From contig DATDPU010000148.1 in NCBI GenBank assembly GCA_035292585.1, positions 14,352 through 78,351 on the forward strand: 64,000 nt of DNA, read 5' to 3'. Each line of letters begins with the position of its first letter. Within the stretch, counting starts at the first letter, position 1. This DNA comes from DASSFZ01 sp035292585 (GTDB lineage: Bacteria > Chloroflexota > Anaerolineae > Fen-1058). The notes beneath the pieces are model-generated. The model was not told the origin of the DNA. It made no database searches and was given only the letters and a program-made list of their open reading frames with translations. Position numbers and translations under genes: made by a program. Below, piece after piece: positions 17,473 through 25,160 of the stretch.

Positions 17473-18741
17473 ATGCCTACACTACAAAAGTACCGGCACT
17501 TCGCGGGACGACATTGGGAGACGGGAAGCATCTGCAACTACTTCGCCTACCGGGGCGTCCAGGCGCCGCACACCGGCCAGCCACTCAGCGAAGCGCTGCT
17601 GCTCGGCGTCAGCGGCGGCATCGTCCTGGGCTACTTCTCATTCGCCTACCAGGGCTATGATCCGCACGTCGTCATTCTCACGCGCAATACGTTCAGTCCG
17701 CTGGATACCTTGTTGACCCGGTTGGGCGTGGTGCAACACGTTCTTCAAACGGCGAACGCCGACAAAGCGCGGGCCAACCTGATCGCCACACTCGAAGACG
17801 GCGATCCCGCCCTCGTGTGGGCCGATATCTACAGCCTGCCGTACAACGCATTGCCCTTCGACAAAGGCATGTGGGGCGCTTACCCCATCCTCGTGTTCGG
17901 CTACGACGAGGAACAGGATACCGTCTCGATCGCAGACCGGGCGAATGTCCCGTTGACGGTCACGCCGGCGGAGCTGGCCGCAGCGCGGGCGCGCATCAAG
18001 AAAGATAAGTTCCGCCTGATGACGCTGGAACCGCCGGATATGGACAAGCTCCCCATCGCCGTGCAGCAAGGCATTTGGGACACCCTCAAGCGTTACACCG
18101 AAGCGCCCGTCGCCAAAGCGAAGAACAACTTCGGCTTCGCCGGCTTCCAGCGCTGGGCCGATTTGTTGACGCAGCCCAAGCAGAAGCTCAGTTGGGAACG
18201 TGAGTTCCCGGCCGGGCCGAAAATGTATGCCGGCCTGACCACGACTTATCAGAGCGTTGCCCTGGGCGCCGGACAGGGCCAGGCCGAGCGCGACGTCTAC
18301 GCCGATTTTCTGGATGAAGCGAGCGCCGTGTTGGGTAGACCGGCGCTCAAGCCAGCTGCGGAGCAGTTCCGCGCCAGCGGCCGCGCCTGGCGCGAGCTGT
18401 CTCACGCGCTCCTGCCTGATGCGGCGCCGGCTTTCAAAGAGACGCGTGAACGGATGTGGCGCAAGCACCAGCTGTTCATTGGGAAAGGCGGCGCAGCGTT
18501 GCCTGAGATCAGGGAGGTAAATGCGCGCCTGGACGCGCTCAAGGCTCAGATCGCCACGCAGTTCCCGCTCACTCCGGCCGAAGTCGCCGCCATGCGCGAG
18601 AACCTGCGAACGCGCGTCTTGAATCTGGCGGAACTTGAGCGCGAGGCGCACCAGGCGCTTGAAGCGGCTATGGCAAATGGCGCCCGCCATCCTCGGCCAA
18701 AAGCGGCCGCGCGAGTGACGGGCAAGCGTGTGACGCGCTGA
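17473..18741 (+). CDS. BtrH N-terminal-like / DUF4872 protein
   Basis: From ATG at 17473 (GGGAGGA upstream) the protein is 422 residues. The N-terminal third (GRHWETGSICNYFAYRG, SEALLLGVSGGIVLGYFSF) resembles the BtrH N-terminal domain, a papain-like acyl/peptide transferase fold first described in butirosin biosynthesis; the Cys in GSICNYF may be the nucleophile. A GYDEEQDTVSIADR segment follows, and then a DUF4872-like domain (NNFGFAGFQRWADLL). The last 100 residues are helical with a basic end. No natural-product genes are nearby, so its substrate is unknown. The upstream extension to 17263 runs over the divergent gene and is rejected. Confidence 0.7.
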   Translation: MPTLQKYRHFAGRHWETGSICNYFAYRGVQAPHTGQPLSEALLLGVSGGIVLGYFSFAYQGYDPHVVILTRNTFSPLDTLLTRLGVVQHVLQTANADKARANLIATLEDGDPALVWADIYSLPYNALPFDKGMWGAYPILVFGYDEEQDTVSIADRANVPLTVTPAELAAARARIKKDKFRLMTLEPPDMDKLPIAVQQGIWDTLKRYTEAPVAKAKNNFGFAGFQRWADLLTQPKQKLSWEREFPAGPKMYAGLTTTYQSVALGAGQGQAERDVYADFLDEASAVLGRPALKPAAEQFRASGRAWRELSHALLPDAAPAFKETRERMWRKHQLFIGKGGAALPEIREVNARLDALKAQIATQFPLTPAEVAAMRENLRTRVLNLAELEREAHQALEAAMANGARHPRPKAAARVTGKRVTR

Positions 18742-18790
18742 AGTTCAGGGTTGACGGGGGGCTGCTAGCAGTCGGTCCATTTCATTGGTG

Positions 18791-18934
18791 GGTAGCATAG
18801 GGCCTCGTGCCCGTCCAACGTCCATGACAAGCTGACTGACGTGCAGCTGAAGGCGTTCGAGGAAGTAGCATAGGGCCTCGTGCCCGTCCAACGCCCACAA
18901 GGGGGCGCAAGCAGAGGGCTATGCTACGGCCCAT
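18791..18934. repeat. Two copies of the GTAGC..TAGGGCC dispersed repeat
   Basis: A short copy at 18791-18820 and a fuller copy at 18865-18934 both contain GTAGCATAGGGCCTCGTGCC. The second ends with GGGCTATGCTACGGCCC, the inverted terminal motif, so the unit is an imperfect palindrome of about 65 bp. It lies between the BtrH-like gene and the end of the winged-helix gene. Confidence 0.8.
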
Positions 18935-18939
18935 CCATT

Positions 18940-20037
18940 TCAGATGGATGGATCACTATCGGCGCTTCGGTTTCGGCGAGCGCGACCGGAGCGGTGCGCG
19001 GAAAGCGTTCTGCCCGCCCGCCGCGAGCGGCGCCGGATCGACGACCTCTTCGAGGGAATCGATCTCATGCAGCGGCGCGAGTCGTTGCGCGGCCGCCTCG
19101 AGCGCCCGGCGCGGAGCACGACGTTCGTGGTGTTGCCCATACGGTCGACCACGTGCGGCCGGTGCGCGTCGTCAAGGTATCGACTGCGATCAGTGTGCGC
19201 CATCAGATATGAATCCCAACAGGGCAACAGGTGAACCGCGCCGTCGGCGGCCGGCGTCTTCGCCAGGTCGTCGAGCAATTCTTCCGTAGCGTAGAGCTCG
19301 CCCGCGTTGCCCTTCACCTTCACCGGGCGTGCGCCAATGGCGGCCAACGCGTCCTTCGCTTCCCGAAGCGCCGTTCCCGCCCACCAGGCGAGATCGGCCT
19401 GGGTCGCCGGGCCATTCGCGCGAAGCCAGAGAAGCGTGAGCGCGCGCAGCGCGTCGGCGTGGGAGGGCCGCCGGTCGGGCAGATCGATCCAGTCGGCCAT
19501 GCGCGCGTACTCGTAACTCTGGCTGCGCGCCCCGCCCCGGACGCGGGCGCGCACGATGCGGCCTTCGTGGCTCATGCGGCGGAGCAGTGCGGTGAGGCCC
19601 GTGCTGTCCGGCGCTTTCCCGCCGAGCGCAACGCGAATCTCGGCGGCCGTACGGGGTTTCTCGGCCAGGGCCTGTTCGATGCGATCCGCAAGCGGCGGGT
19701 ACGAACGAACGTCGATCCCGGCCAGTGCGGCGTAGTGTTCCACCGAGCGAAGGGGCGTCAGCGCCAGCGCATGCGGCGCGAGATCGACGGGGATGAGGTA
19801 GATCGACCCGCGCATAGCGGGGATGCGCACGAGCTCACGGGTGCGAAGAACCGCGTCATCGAGGTCGCCCGGCGTGTAGTTGCGCACCCGTGCCAGCAGG
19901 CTGAGAGGGCAGGTCGGCGCAGCGCCGTAGACGCCAGCCGCGCACCGGACAGCCTCAACGACGGTCGGCGCTCGCCCGCCAAGTGCCTGGGCGCGGACTG
20001 CGCGCCGAAGGACGCGCTTGAGCGTCGGTTCTCTCAT
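18940..20037 (-). pseudogene. Winged-helix DNA-binding (AlkZ-like, HTH_42) protein with frameshifted C-terminus
   Basis: The first 300 or so residues match the crosslink-glycosylase-like winged-helix family: RIPAMRGSIYLIP, a QADLAWWAG helix, and LLPCWDSYLMAHTDRSR with the QVD/CWD-type site, followed by GNTTNVVL. After that the frame becomes an Arg-rich sequence unlike the family. In another frame, beginning near 19125, RRALEAAAQRLAPLHEID resembles the family C-terminus and ends at a TAG at 18956. A deletion of about 20 codons plus a frameshift would explain this. The protein may be dead, or active with a scrambled tail. Confidence 0.65.
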
Positions 20038-20177
20038 CGCAACGATACTGGGCGGTGGTTACAAATGCGGTTTCCTGTTCAGGAACCCGGCGTAGTGCTC
20101 GCCCGCCAGGACGCGGGCTATGAGCGGCGGATGCTTACTTGTCAGGAACCTGGCGTAGTCGGTCAGCGAACGGGTCG
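20038..20177. repeat. Short spacer with direct repeat
   Basis: The motif TCAGGAACC(C/T)GGCGTAGT occurs at about 20079 and 20143 around a CCCGCCAGGACGCGGGC palindrome. No gene seen. Confidence 0.5.
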
Positions 20178-20579
20178 TCACTCGAAGTCGTAGTCGAGCG
20201 TGAAGGACACCTGCGGCTGGGAGCGGGTCGCGACGAAGCCACCCTCGCCCCGCAGGCCGCGCAGGTTCCCGGTTCCGGAGCCTGGCACTACGAACCAGGT
20301 GATCTTCGCCGCGTTGCCATCGTCGGTCCCGCTGTGCTGAAGCACGAAGCTGCCCGATCGATCTCCCACCCGGCCGACCACGCGCTCCAGCCCGACCACG
20401 CCAGCCGAGCCGTCGGCGTGGTAGATCATCAAATACTCCAGCGTGCCCTCTCCCTCGACATCCCCATGAAGGGACTTGGTCACGCTGGCGCGGGTGAGTT
20501 TTGGCCCTCCGTCGATCTCACTATAGGATTTCTCATCCCACGTCTTCACCTCGAATGTGCCGGTCGCATGCCTACTCAT
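20178..20579 (-). CDS. DUF3224 domain-containing protein
   Basis: This 133-residue single-domain protein has the features of DUF3224: an N-terminal ATGTFEVKTWDEKSY, KSLHGDVEGEGTLEYLM, a GVVGLERVVGRVGDRSGSFV core, and SGTGNLRGLRGEGGF near the end. The fold is a small beta-barrel related to allene oxide cyclase-like proteins; function is unknown. It begins 44 bp after the SWIM gene on the same strand and may be the third gene of that operon. Confidence 0.85.
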   Translation of the reverse strand: MSRHATGTFEVKTWDEKSYSEIDGGPKLTRASVTKSLHGDVEGEGTLEYLMIYHADGSAGVVGLERVVGRVGDRSGSFVLQHSGTDDGNAAKITWFVVPGSGTGNLRGLRGEGGFVATRSQPQVSFTLDYDFE

Positions 20580-20623
20580 GTCTATTTCCTCCTGCGCGTC
20601 ACGTCAATTGTATCCCAGCGCCG

Positions 20624-21535
20624 TCAGAGCTGACCCGTCGATCGCGGATCTTCGTCGCCCAGCGCAGCGGCCAGGCTTGCCTGCGTGATGGACTGGTAGG
20701 CTGTGACAAAGATGGTCGTGAAATCGGTTTTGTTGTTCCAGAAGCCCGGCGCTCCCAAGCGCTTGATGGGCGCGGCGTCGATCGGCGGCGCGGCGATGGT
20801 CACCCGCAAATCCTCCAGGCTCGCGCCTGCCTCCCAAAACCGATCGAGGCCGGCTTCGAGCGGGATCGGCTTCTCGCGCCGTTTGGCTTTGGCGCGCTTG
20901 CGAGCGGCGGTTGGGGCCGAGGCCGAAGCGGCGGGTTCGGCGTCAGCCGATCGGCGCGCGCGCAACATCGCCATGATGTTGTCCTTGCTCTTGCCCCGCA
21001 GCCGGAAGAGCAGGAACGGGTCGGCGTCGAACTGCTCGCCGAGCAGGTAGTACACGGCTGCGATGTGCTTGCACGGGTTAGACCAGTCGGGGCACGAGCA
21101 ATCGGTTTCCAGATCGCCGCGCGAGGTAGGAAACAGGTTGACCTTGGCGGACTTGAAGGCGTCCTCGATATCCTGCGGCATCTCGCCCGCCAGCAGCTTC
21201 GCGGCGAAGATCGCTTGCGCCGCCATCGCGTCCGCGACTTTCTCCCACTCCTTGTCCGCGAGCGGCTTGATGTCGATGCGGACGGTGTAAGGCTTGGGCC
21301 GGCTGCCCTGCACGCGCGAATCGACGCGGCCGGGTTTGACGTCGAGGTTGAGCACCTGCCCGCTGCGCGCGTACGAGCGCCCCCGGCTCAAGCGACCCGG
21401 ATCGACCAATCGCTCCAGCGCCGACAGCCACTTACTCGCCCACCACGTCTTGCCGAACTGTTTGCTTTGCGCCTTGATGCCGTTCGCCGGCCGGCGCGGT
21501 TTCGGTTTGGGATACCAGCCCCAGTCCCAGCTCAT
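20624..21535 (-). CDS. SWIM zinc finger protein
   Basis: The start chosen is ATG at 21535 (GGAG upstream), giving MSWDWGWYPKPKPRR and 303 residues. The SWIM motif C-x-C-x(n)-C-x-H is present as DCSCPDWSNPCKHIAAVYY at about residues 168-186, and a Lys/Arg-rich linker lies near 230. SWIM domains bind DNA or proteins. This type is commonly encoded directly after SNF2 helicases with an SNF2-associated N-terminal domain, as here, so both probably act together in DNA repair or nucleoprotein remodelling. The exact role is not known. Confidence 0.85.
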   Translation of the reverse strand: MSWDWGWYPKPKPRRPANGIKAQSKQFGKTWWASKWLSALERLVDPGRLSRGRSYARSGQVLNLDVKPGRVDSRVQGSRPKPYTVRIDIKPLADKEWEKVADAMAAQAIFAAKLLAGEMPQDIEDAFKSAKVNLFPTSRGDLETDCSCPDWSNPCKHIAAVYYLLGEQFDADPFLLFRLRGKSKDNIMAMLRARRSADAEPAASASAPTAARKRAKAKRREKPIPLEAGLDRFWEAGASLEDLRVTIAAPPIDAAPIKRLGAPGFWNNKTDFTTIFVTAYQSITQASLAAALGDEDPRSTGQL

Positions 21536-21640
21536 GTGCTCATCTCCAGTGGCGAAAGACGAATGACGACCGACCGACGACGACCGATGAATGATCAATG
21601 ACGACCACCCAACGATTCATCCCTCATCCTTCATCCTTCG
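21536..21640. repeat. Simple GACGAATGACGAC-like repeats between SNF2 and SWIM genes
   Basis: The gap consists of variants of GACGAC(C)GAC and TCATCCTTCATCC repeats on both sides of a palindromic centre (GACGAATGACGACC / CGTCATTCGTC). It probably forms a hairpin in the mRNA. Confidence 0.5.
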
Positions 21641-24600
21641 TCATTCGTCTCCAACAGCGTCCTTCCGCAACGCGAACAGATCGCGTAATTGCGCCGTCGA
21701 CAACTCGGTGATCCACGCCTCGCTCGTGCCCACGATGCTGGCGGCCAGCGCCTTCTTGCGCTCGATCATGTCGTCGATCTTCTCCTCGAACGTCCCGGCG
21801 CACAGGTACTTGTACACCTGCACGTTCTTCGTCTGCCCGATGCGGAAGGCGCGGTCGGTAGCCTGGTTCTCGACGGCCGGGTTCCACCAGCGGTCGAAGT
21901 GGAAGACATGATTAGCGCGGGTCAGGTTCAGCCCGGTGCCGCCGGCCTTGATCGACAGGATGAACACCATCGGCCCGTTCGGATCGTTCTGGAAGCGCTC
22001 GACCATCTTGTCGCGCGTCTTGGCAGGCGTGCCGCCGTACAGGAAGAGCGCCTCGTCGCCGAACCGTTCTTGCAGGTAAGCCTTGAGCATGCCGCCCATC
22101 TCGGCGAATTGAGTGAAGACCAATACGCGCTCGCGCACCGACCGCACCTCTTCCAACATCTCGCTCAACCGGGCCAGCTTGCCGCTGCGACCGGGCAGCG
22201 CGCTGCCGTCGCCCATGAATTGCGCCGGGTGATTGCACACCTGCTTGAGTTTCATCAACGTCGCCAACACGATGCCGCGCCGCTCGATGCCTTCGGACTC
22301 GGCGATCTGCCGCAGCGAGTCGCGCACGACGGCTTCGTACAGCGTGGCCTGCTCCTTCGTCAGCGAACAGTACACCTTCATCTCGTTCTTCTGTGGCAAG
22401 TCGCTGATCACATTCGGGTCGGTCTTGACGCGGCGCAGGATGAACGGGCCGACCAGCGATTTCAGCCGTTTCGTCGCCGCCTCGTCGCCCGCGCGCTCGA
22501 TCGGCCGGGCAAAGCGCTCCTGGAAGTCCTTTTGCGATCCGAGGTAGCCGGGGTTGAGGAACTGGAAGATGCTCCACAACTCGGCCAACCGATTCTCGAC
22601 CGGTGTGCCGGTGAGCGCGGCGCGCCACTGCGCCTGCCCGGCGAGCTGGCGCGCCGCCTGCGCTTGTTTGGTCGACGGGTTCTTGATGTTCTGCGCTTCG
22701 TCGAGAATCACATTGCCCCACTCGACTTCGCTCAGATGTTTCTCGTCGCGATAGAGCAAGGCATACGAGCTGATCACGATGTCGTGCTGCGCCGTCTGCT
22801 GCTTCAAATCGCTCTTGGCCCGCGCCGCGCCGTGATGAACCAGGGTGCGCAGAGCGGGCGCGAAGCGGGCCAGCTCGCGCTGCCAGTTGCCGACGACTGA
22901 GGTGGGGCAGATGAGAAGGGAAGGGCGATGGGCCGGCCCGTTGCTTTGTTGCTCGTGCAGCAGCAGCGCGATGACCTCGATCGTTTTACCCAGCCCCATG
23001 TCGTCGGCCAGGCATGCGCCCAGCCCCCACTGGCGTAGAAAGGCCAGCCACGACAGCCCCACGTTCTGATACGGGCGCAGCGTGCCGTTGAACGCCTCGG
23101 GGGCGGGCATGTGCTGCATGCGTGACCCGTCGGCTAACTGCTGCATCAACTCGTCGAGCCAGCCGCCGGCAGCGACGGTCGTCACGGGCAGGCCGGCCGC
23201 CGGGCTGGTCGGGTCGAGCGCCAGCGCCAGCCGCAGCGCCTCTTGCAGCGAGAGTTCGCCCGCGTTCTTGCGTTTCTCCCAGAACTTGACCGCCTGCTCG
23301 ATCTCTTCCGGCCTCACCTCCACCCATTGACCGCGCACCTGCACCAGCGGCGCCTTCAACGCCGCCAGCTTCTCGAACTCGGCCTGCGTGAGCGTGGCGT
23401 CACCCAGCGCCAGCTGCCAATCGTACTGGACGATCGATTCGAACGACAGCCCGGCTACGCCGCCCTTCGGCGCAGGCCGTTGGTCTTTGGGTTTGAGATT
23501 GAGCTTCACGCCGAGCTTGCCGCCGAGGCCGGGCACCAGCACGCCGAAGCCGCTGGCCTGCAAGAGCAGGGAAGTTTCGCGGATGAACGTGTAAGCCTGC
23601 TCCACGTTCAATTCGCAGGCCTCGGGTCGCGCCGCGCGCAGGCTGGATTCGATCGGCATGAAGATGCGCGCGGCCTGGCCCAGGCCGGCCAGCAGCCGTT
23701 CCTGCGGCGCATCGAACTTGCGATTGAGAAACTTGAGCGCGCTGCCGCGCTCACGCCACACGGTCGAAGCGGGCACGAGCAGGCTGGGATCGTCATTGGC
23801 TTGCAGGAGGTAACGCAGCGCCCAATCGTGCTGCGTCGGCTTGGGCGCCAGGATACCCCGCGCCGCCTCGTCGGCGGGCGGCGGATCGAGCCGGAAGCAG
23901 AGGCGGAATGCCTCGCCGCCGGTCGCGCCGGGAATCGGCTCGGCCCACGCACGATATCGTTCGTAAAAGGCGTTCAGGCTGGCGGCTGATTCTTCTTCGA
24001 CGACGGGGCTGTCTTCGAGCAAGGCCTCCAGCCACGCGCCGGCGACGGTGAAGTCCGAGCGCGAATCGTAACGCCCAAAGTGCGCCTGCCAGCGCGCGAA
24101 GGCATCCACGACGATCGCGAAAAAGTTGTCGAGCAGCGCGTGCGGATCGGGCGGCTCGGCTTTCGCGTCGCGCCCCACGGCGCGGCAGATCGGCGGCATG
24201 CTTTTGGCGAGTCGATCGAGGCGCGTCCGATCGTTCGGGTTATCCAGCCGCGGCTGCCACACGGCCAGGAAACGCTGATCTTCTTTCACCAATGCCGGCG
24301 CGTAACGCTGCCCGGCCAGAACTTCCAGCGCCAGCTTCCCGGCCAACTGCCAGAAACGCAGGTCGGCGCCGATCTTGATCCCCGGCGTGGTAGCGTCTTC
24401 GAGGGGCAGGCCGGCCAGCAGGGCAGGGGCATCGACGGGCGGGATCGCCAGTGCAGCGACTTTCCAGGCCGCCAGCTGCGGCGCGCCGCGTTCGGCGCTT
24501 TCGTCTACGCGCGGCAAGCCGGGCGAGGCCTGCGGGCCGTCGGGCGTAGACGGCAAACGCACCACGACGGTCGAGTCCTCGGCGTCGAGCTTTAGCGTGT

Positions 24601-24799
24601 TGTCGAATTCCGGCGTCAGGTCGAGCCAGGCGCGGCGCAGGTCTTTAGCCGCAAGCGCGAAGGGGTGGGCCTGAACTGATCGGCTGGATGTACGGCGAGC
24701 GCGAGCGGCAGTCGATTGGCTCGTCTCCGCCCACAGGACGAAGTTGCCATCGGCCTTGACGAAATCGCCGGGTAACCAGGCGCCATGCAAGACGTGCAT
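21641..24799 (-). CDS. SNF2-family DEAD/DEAH-like helicase
   Basis: The 1052-residue protein has an N-terminal region of about 550 residues typical of bacterial SNF2 proteins (DUF3670-type, with LDPTSPAAGLP and HLRPY/TLRPYQNVG before the motor). The motor domain has Walker A ADDMGLGKTIE near residue 600, DEAQ (VILDEAQNIKN) near 695, SALTGTPVENRLAELW-like motif III, and helicase-C motifs AGGTGLNLT and QATDRAFRIGQ near 980. It is an ATP-dependent double-stranded DNA translocase. The partner SWIM gene follows about 100 bp downstream. Cognate systems may be DNA repair, transcription recycling or defence. Confidence 0.9.
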   Translation of the reverse strand: MHVLHGAWLPGDFVKADGNFVLWAETSQSTAARARRTSSRSVQAHPFALAAKDLRRAWLDLTPEFDNTLKLDAEDSTVVVRLPSTPDGPQASPGLPRVDESAERGAPQLAAWKVAALAIPPVDAPALLAGLPLEDATTPGIKIGADLRFWQLAGKLALEVLAGQRYAPALVKEDQRFLAVWQPRLDNPNDRTRLDRLAKSMPPICRAVGRDAKAEPPDPHALLDNFFAIVVDAFARWQAHFGRYDSRSDFTVAGAWLEALLEDSPVVEEESAASLNAFYERYRAWAEPIPGATGGEAFRLCFRLDPPPADEAARGILAPKPTQHDWALRYLLQANDDPSLLVPASTVWRERGSALKFLNRKFDAPQERLLAGLGQAARIFMPIESSLRAARPEACELNVEQAYTFIRETSLLLQASGFGVLVPGLGGKLGVKLNLKPKDQRPAPKGGVAGLSFESIVQYDWQLALGDATLTQAEFEKLAALKAPLVQVRGQWVEVRPEEIEQAVKFWEKRKNAGELSLQEALRLALALDPTSPAAGLPVTTVAAGGWLDELMQQLADGSRMQHMPAPEAFNGTLRPYQNVGLSWLAFLRQWGLGACLADDMGLGKTIEVIALLLHEQQSNGPAHRPSLLICPTSVVGNWQRELARFAPALRTLVHHGAARAKSDLKQQTAQHDIVISSYALLYRDEKHLSEVEWGNVILDEAQNIKNPSTKQAQAARQLAGQAQWRAALTGTPVENRLAELWSIFQFLNPGYLGSQKDFQERFARPIERAGDEAATKRLKSLVGPFILRRVKTDPNVISDLPQKNEMKVYCSLTKEQATLYEAVVRDSLRQIAESEGIERRGIVLATLMKLKQVCNHPAQFMGDGSALPGRSGKLARLSEMLEEVRSVRERVLVFTQFAEMGGMLKAYLQERFGDEALFLYGGTPAKTRDKMVERFQNDPNGPMVFILSIKAGGTGLNLTRANHVFHFDRWWNPAVENQATDRAFRIGQTKNVQVYKYLCAGTFEEKIDDMIERKKALAASIVGTSEAWITELSTAQLRDLFALRKDAVGDE

Positions 24800-25160
24800 G
24801 TGTGTCTCCGCGTTGGGTGTGGTGAATCGGAAGCAGCTTGATTATGCCACAAAACTCACGCGAACGGCCGGCTGATTCTCGATGCCCAGGGCAATCGCAT
24901 CTAATAGGTCAACGCCTGATTTACGGTAATCAGGCGCAGTTGCTCCAGGCCCGCGTCTCGCGGGCCGCGCGAAGCGGACGAGGACGCGGGCCGAGAGCTG
25001 GGGCACATTTTCAGGGCGACGGGTACACCGGCCCGACCCAAGACGGCGGCGCTCAAGCTCGTCCAACGCATGATACAATTCGGGCAGCCAGGGCGAGCAC
25101 CCCGCCTACACGACCACTCCGACTGCTCGCGCACACCACCATCTATCGAAGGGAGAAGCG
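24800..25160. repeat. Divergent intergenic region with two palindromes
   Basis: A perfect 9-bp hairpin CGCCTGATT / AATCAGGCG lies at 24913-24936. A GC-rich palindrome with GGCCCGCGTC / GACGCGGGCC arms follows at about 24948-24992; a similar block occurs at 28411-28447. The promoters of the SNF2 gene (-) and the P-type ATPase (+) must lie here. No small gene is convincing. Confidence 0.6.

Noticed and set aside
21689..22900. A 403-residue plus-strand frame opposite the SNF2 gene
   Set aside because: Antisense shadow of the helicase domain with Leu/His/Arg bias and no motifs.
24842..25078. A 78-residue minus-strand frame ending just upstream of the SNF2 gene
   Set aside because: It runs through the palindromes and lacks a ribosome site; no family match.
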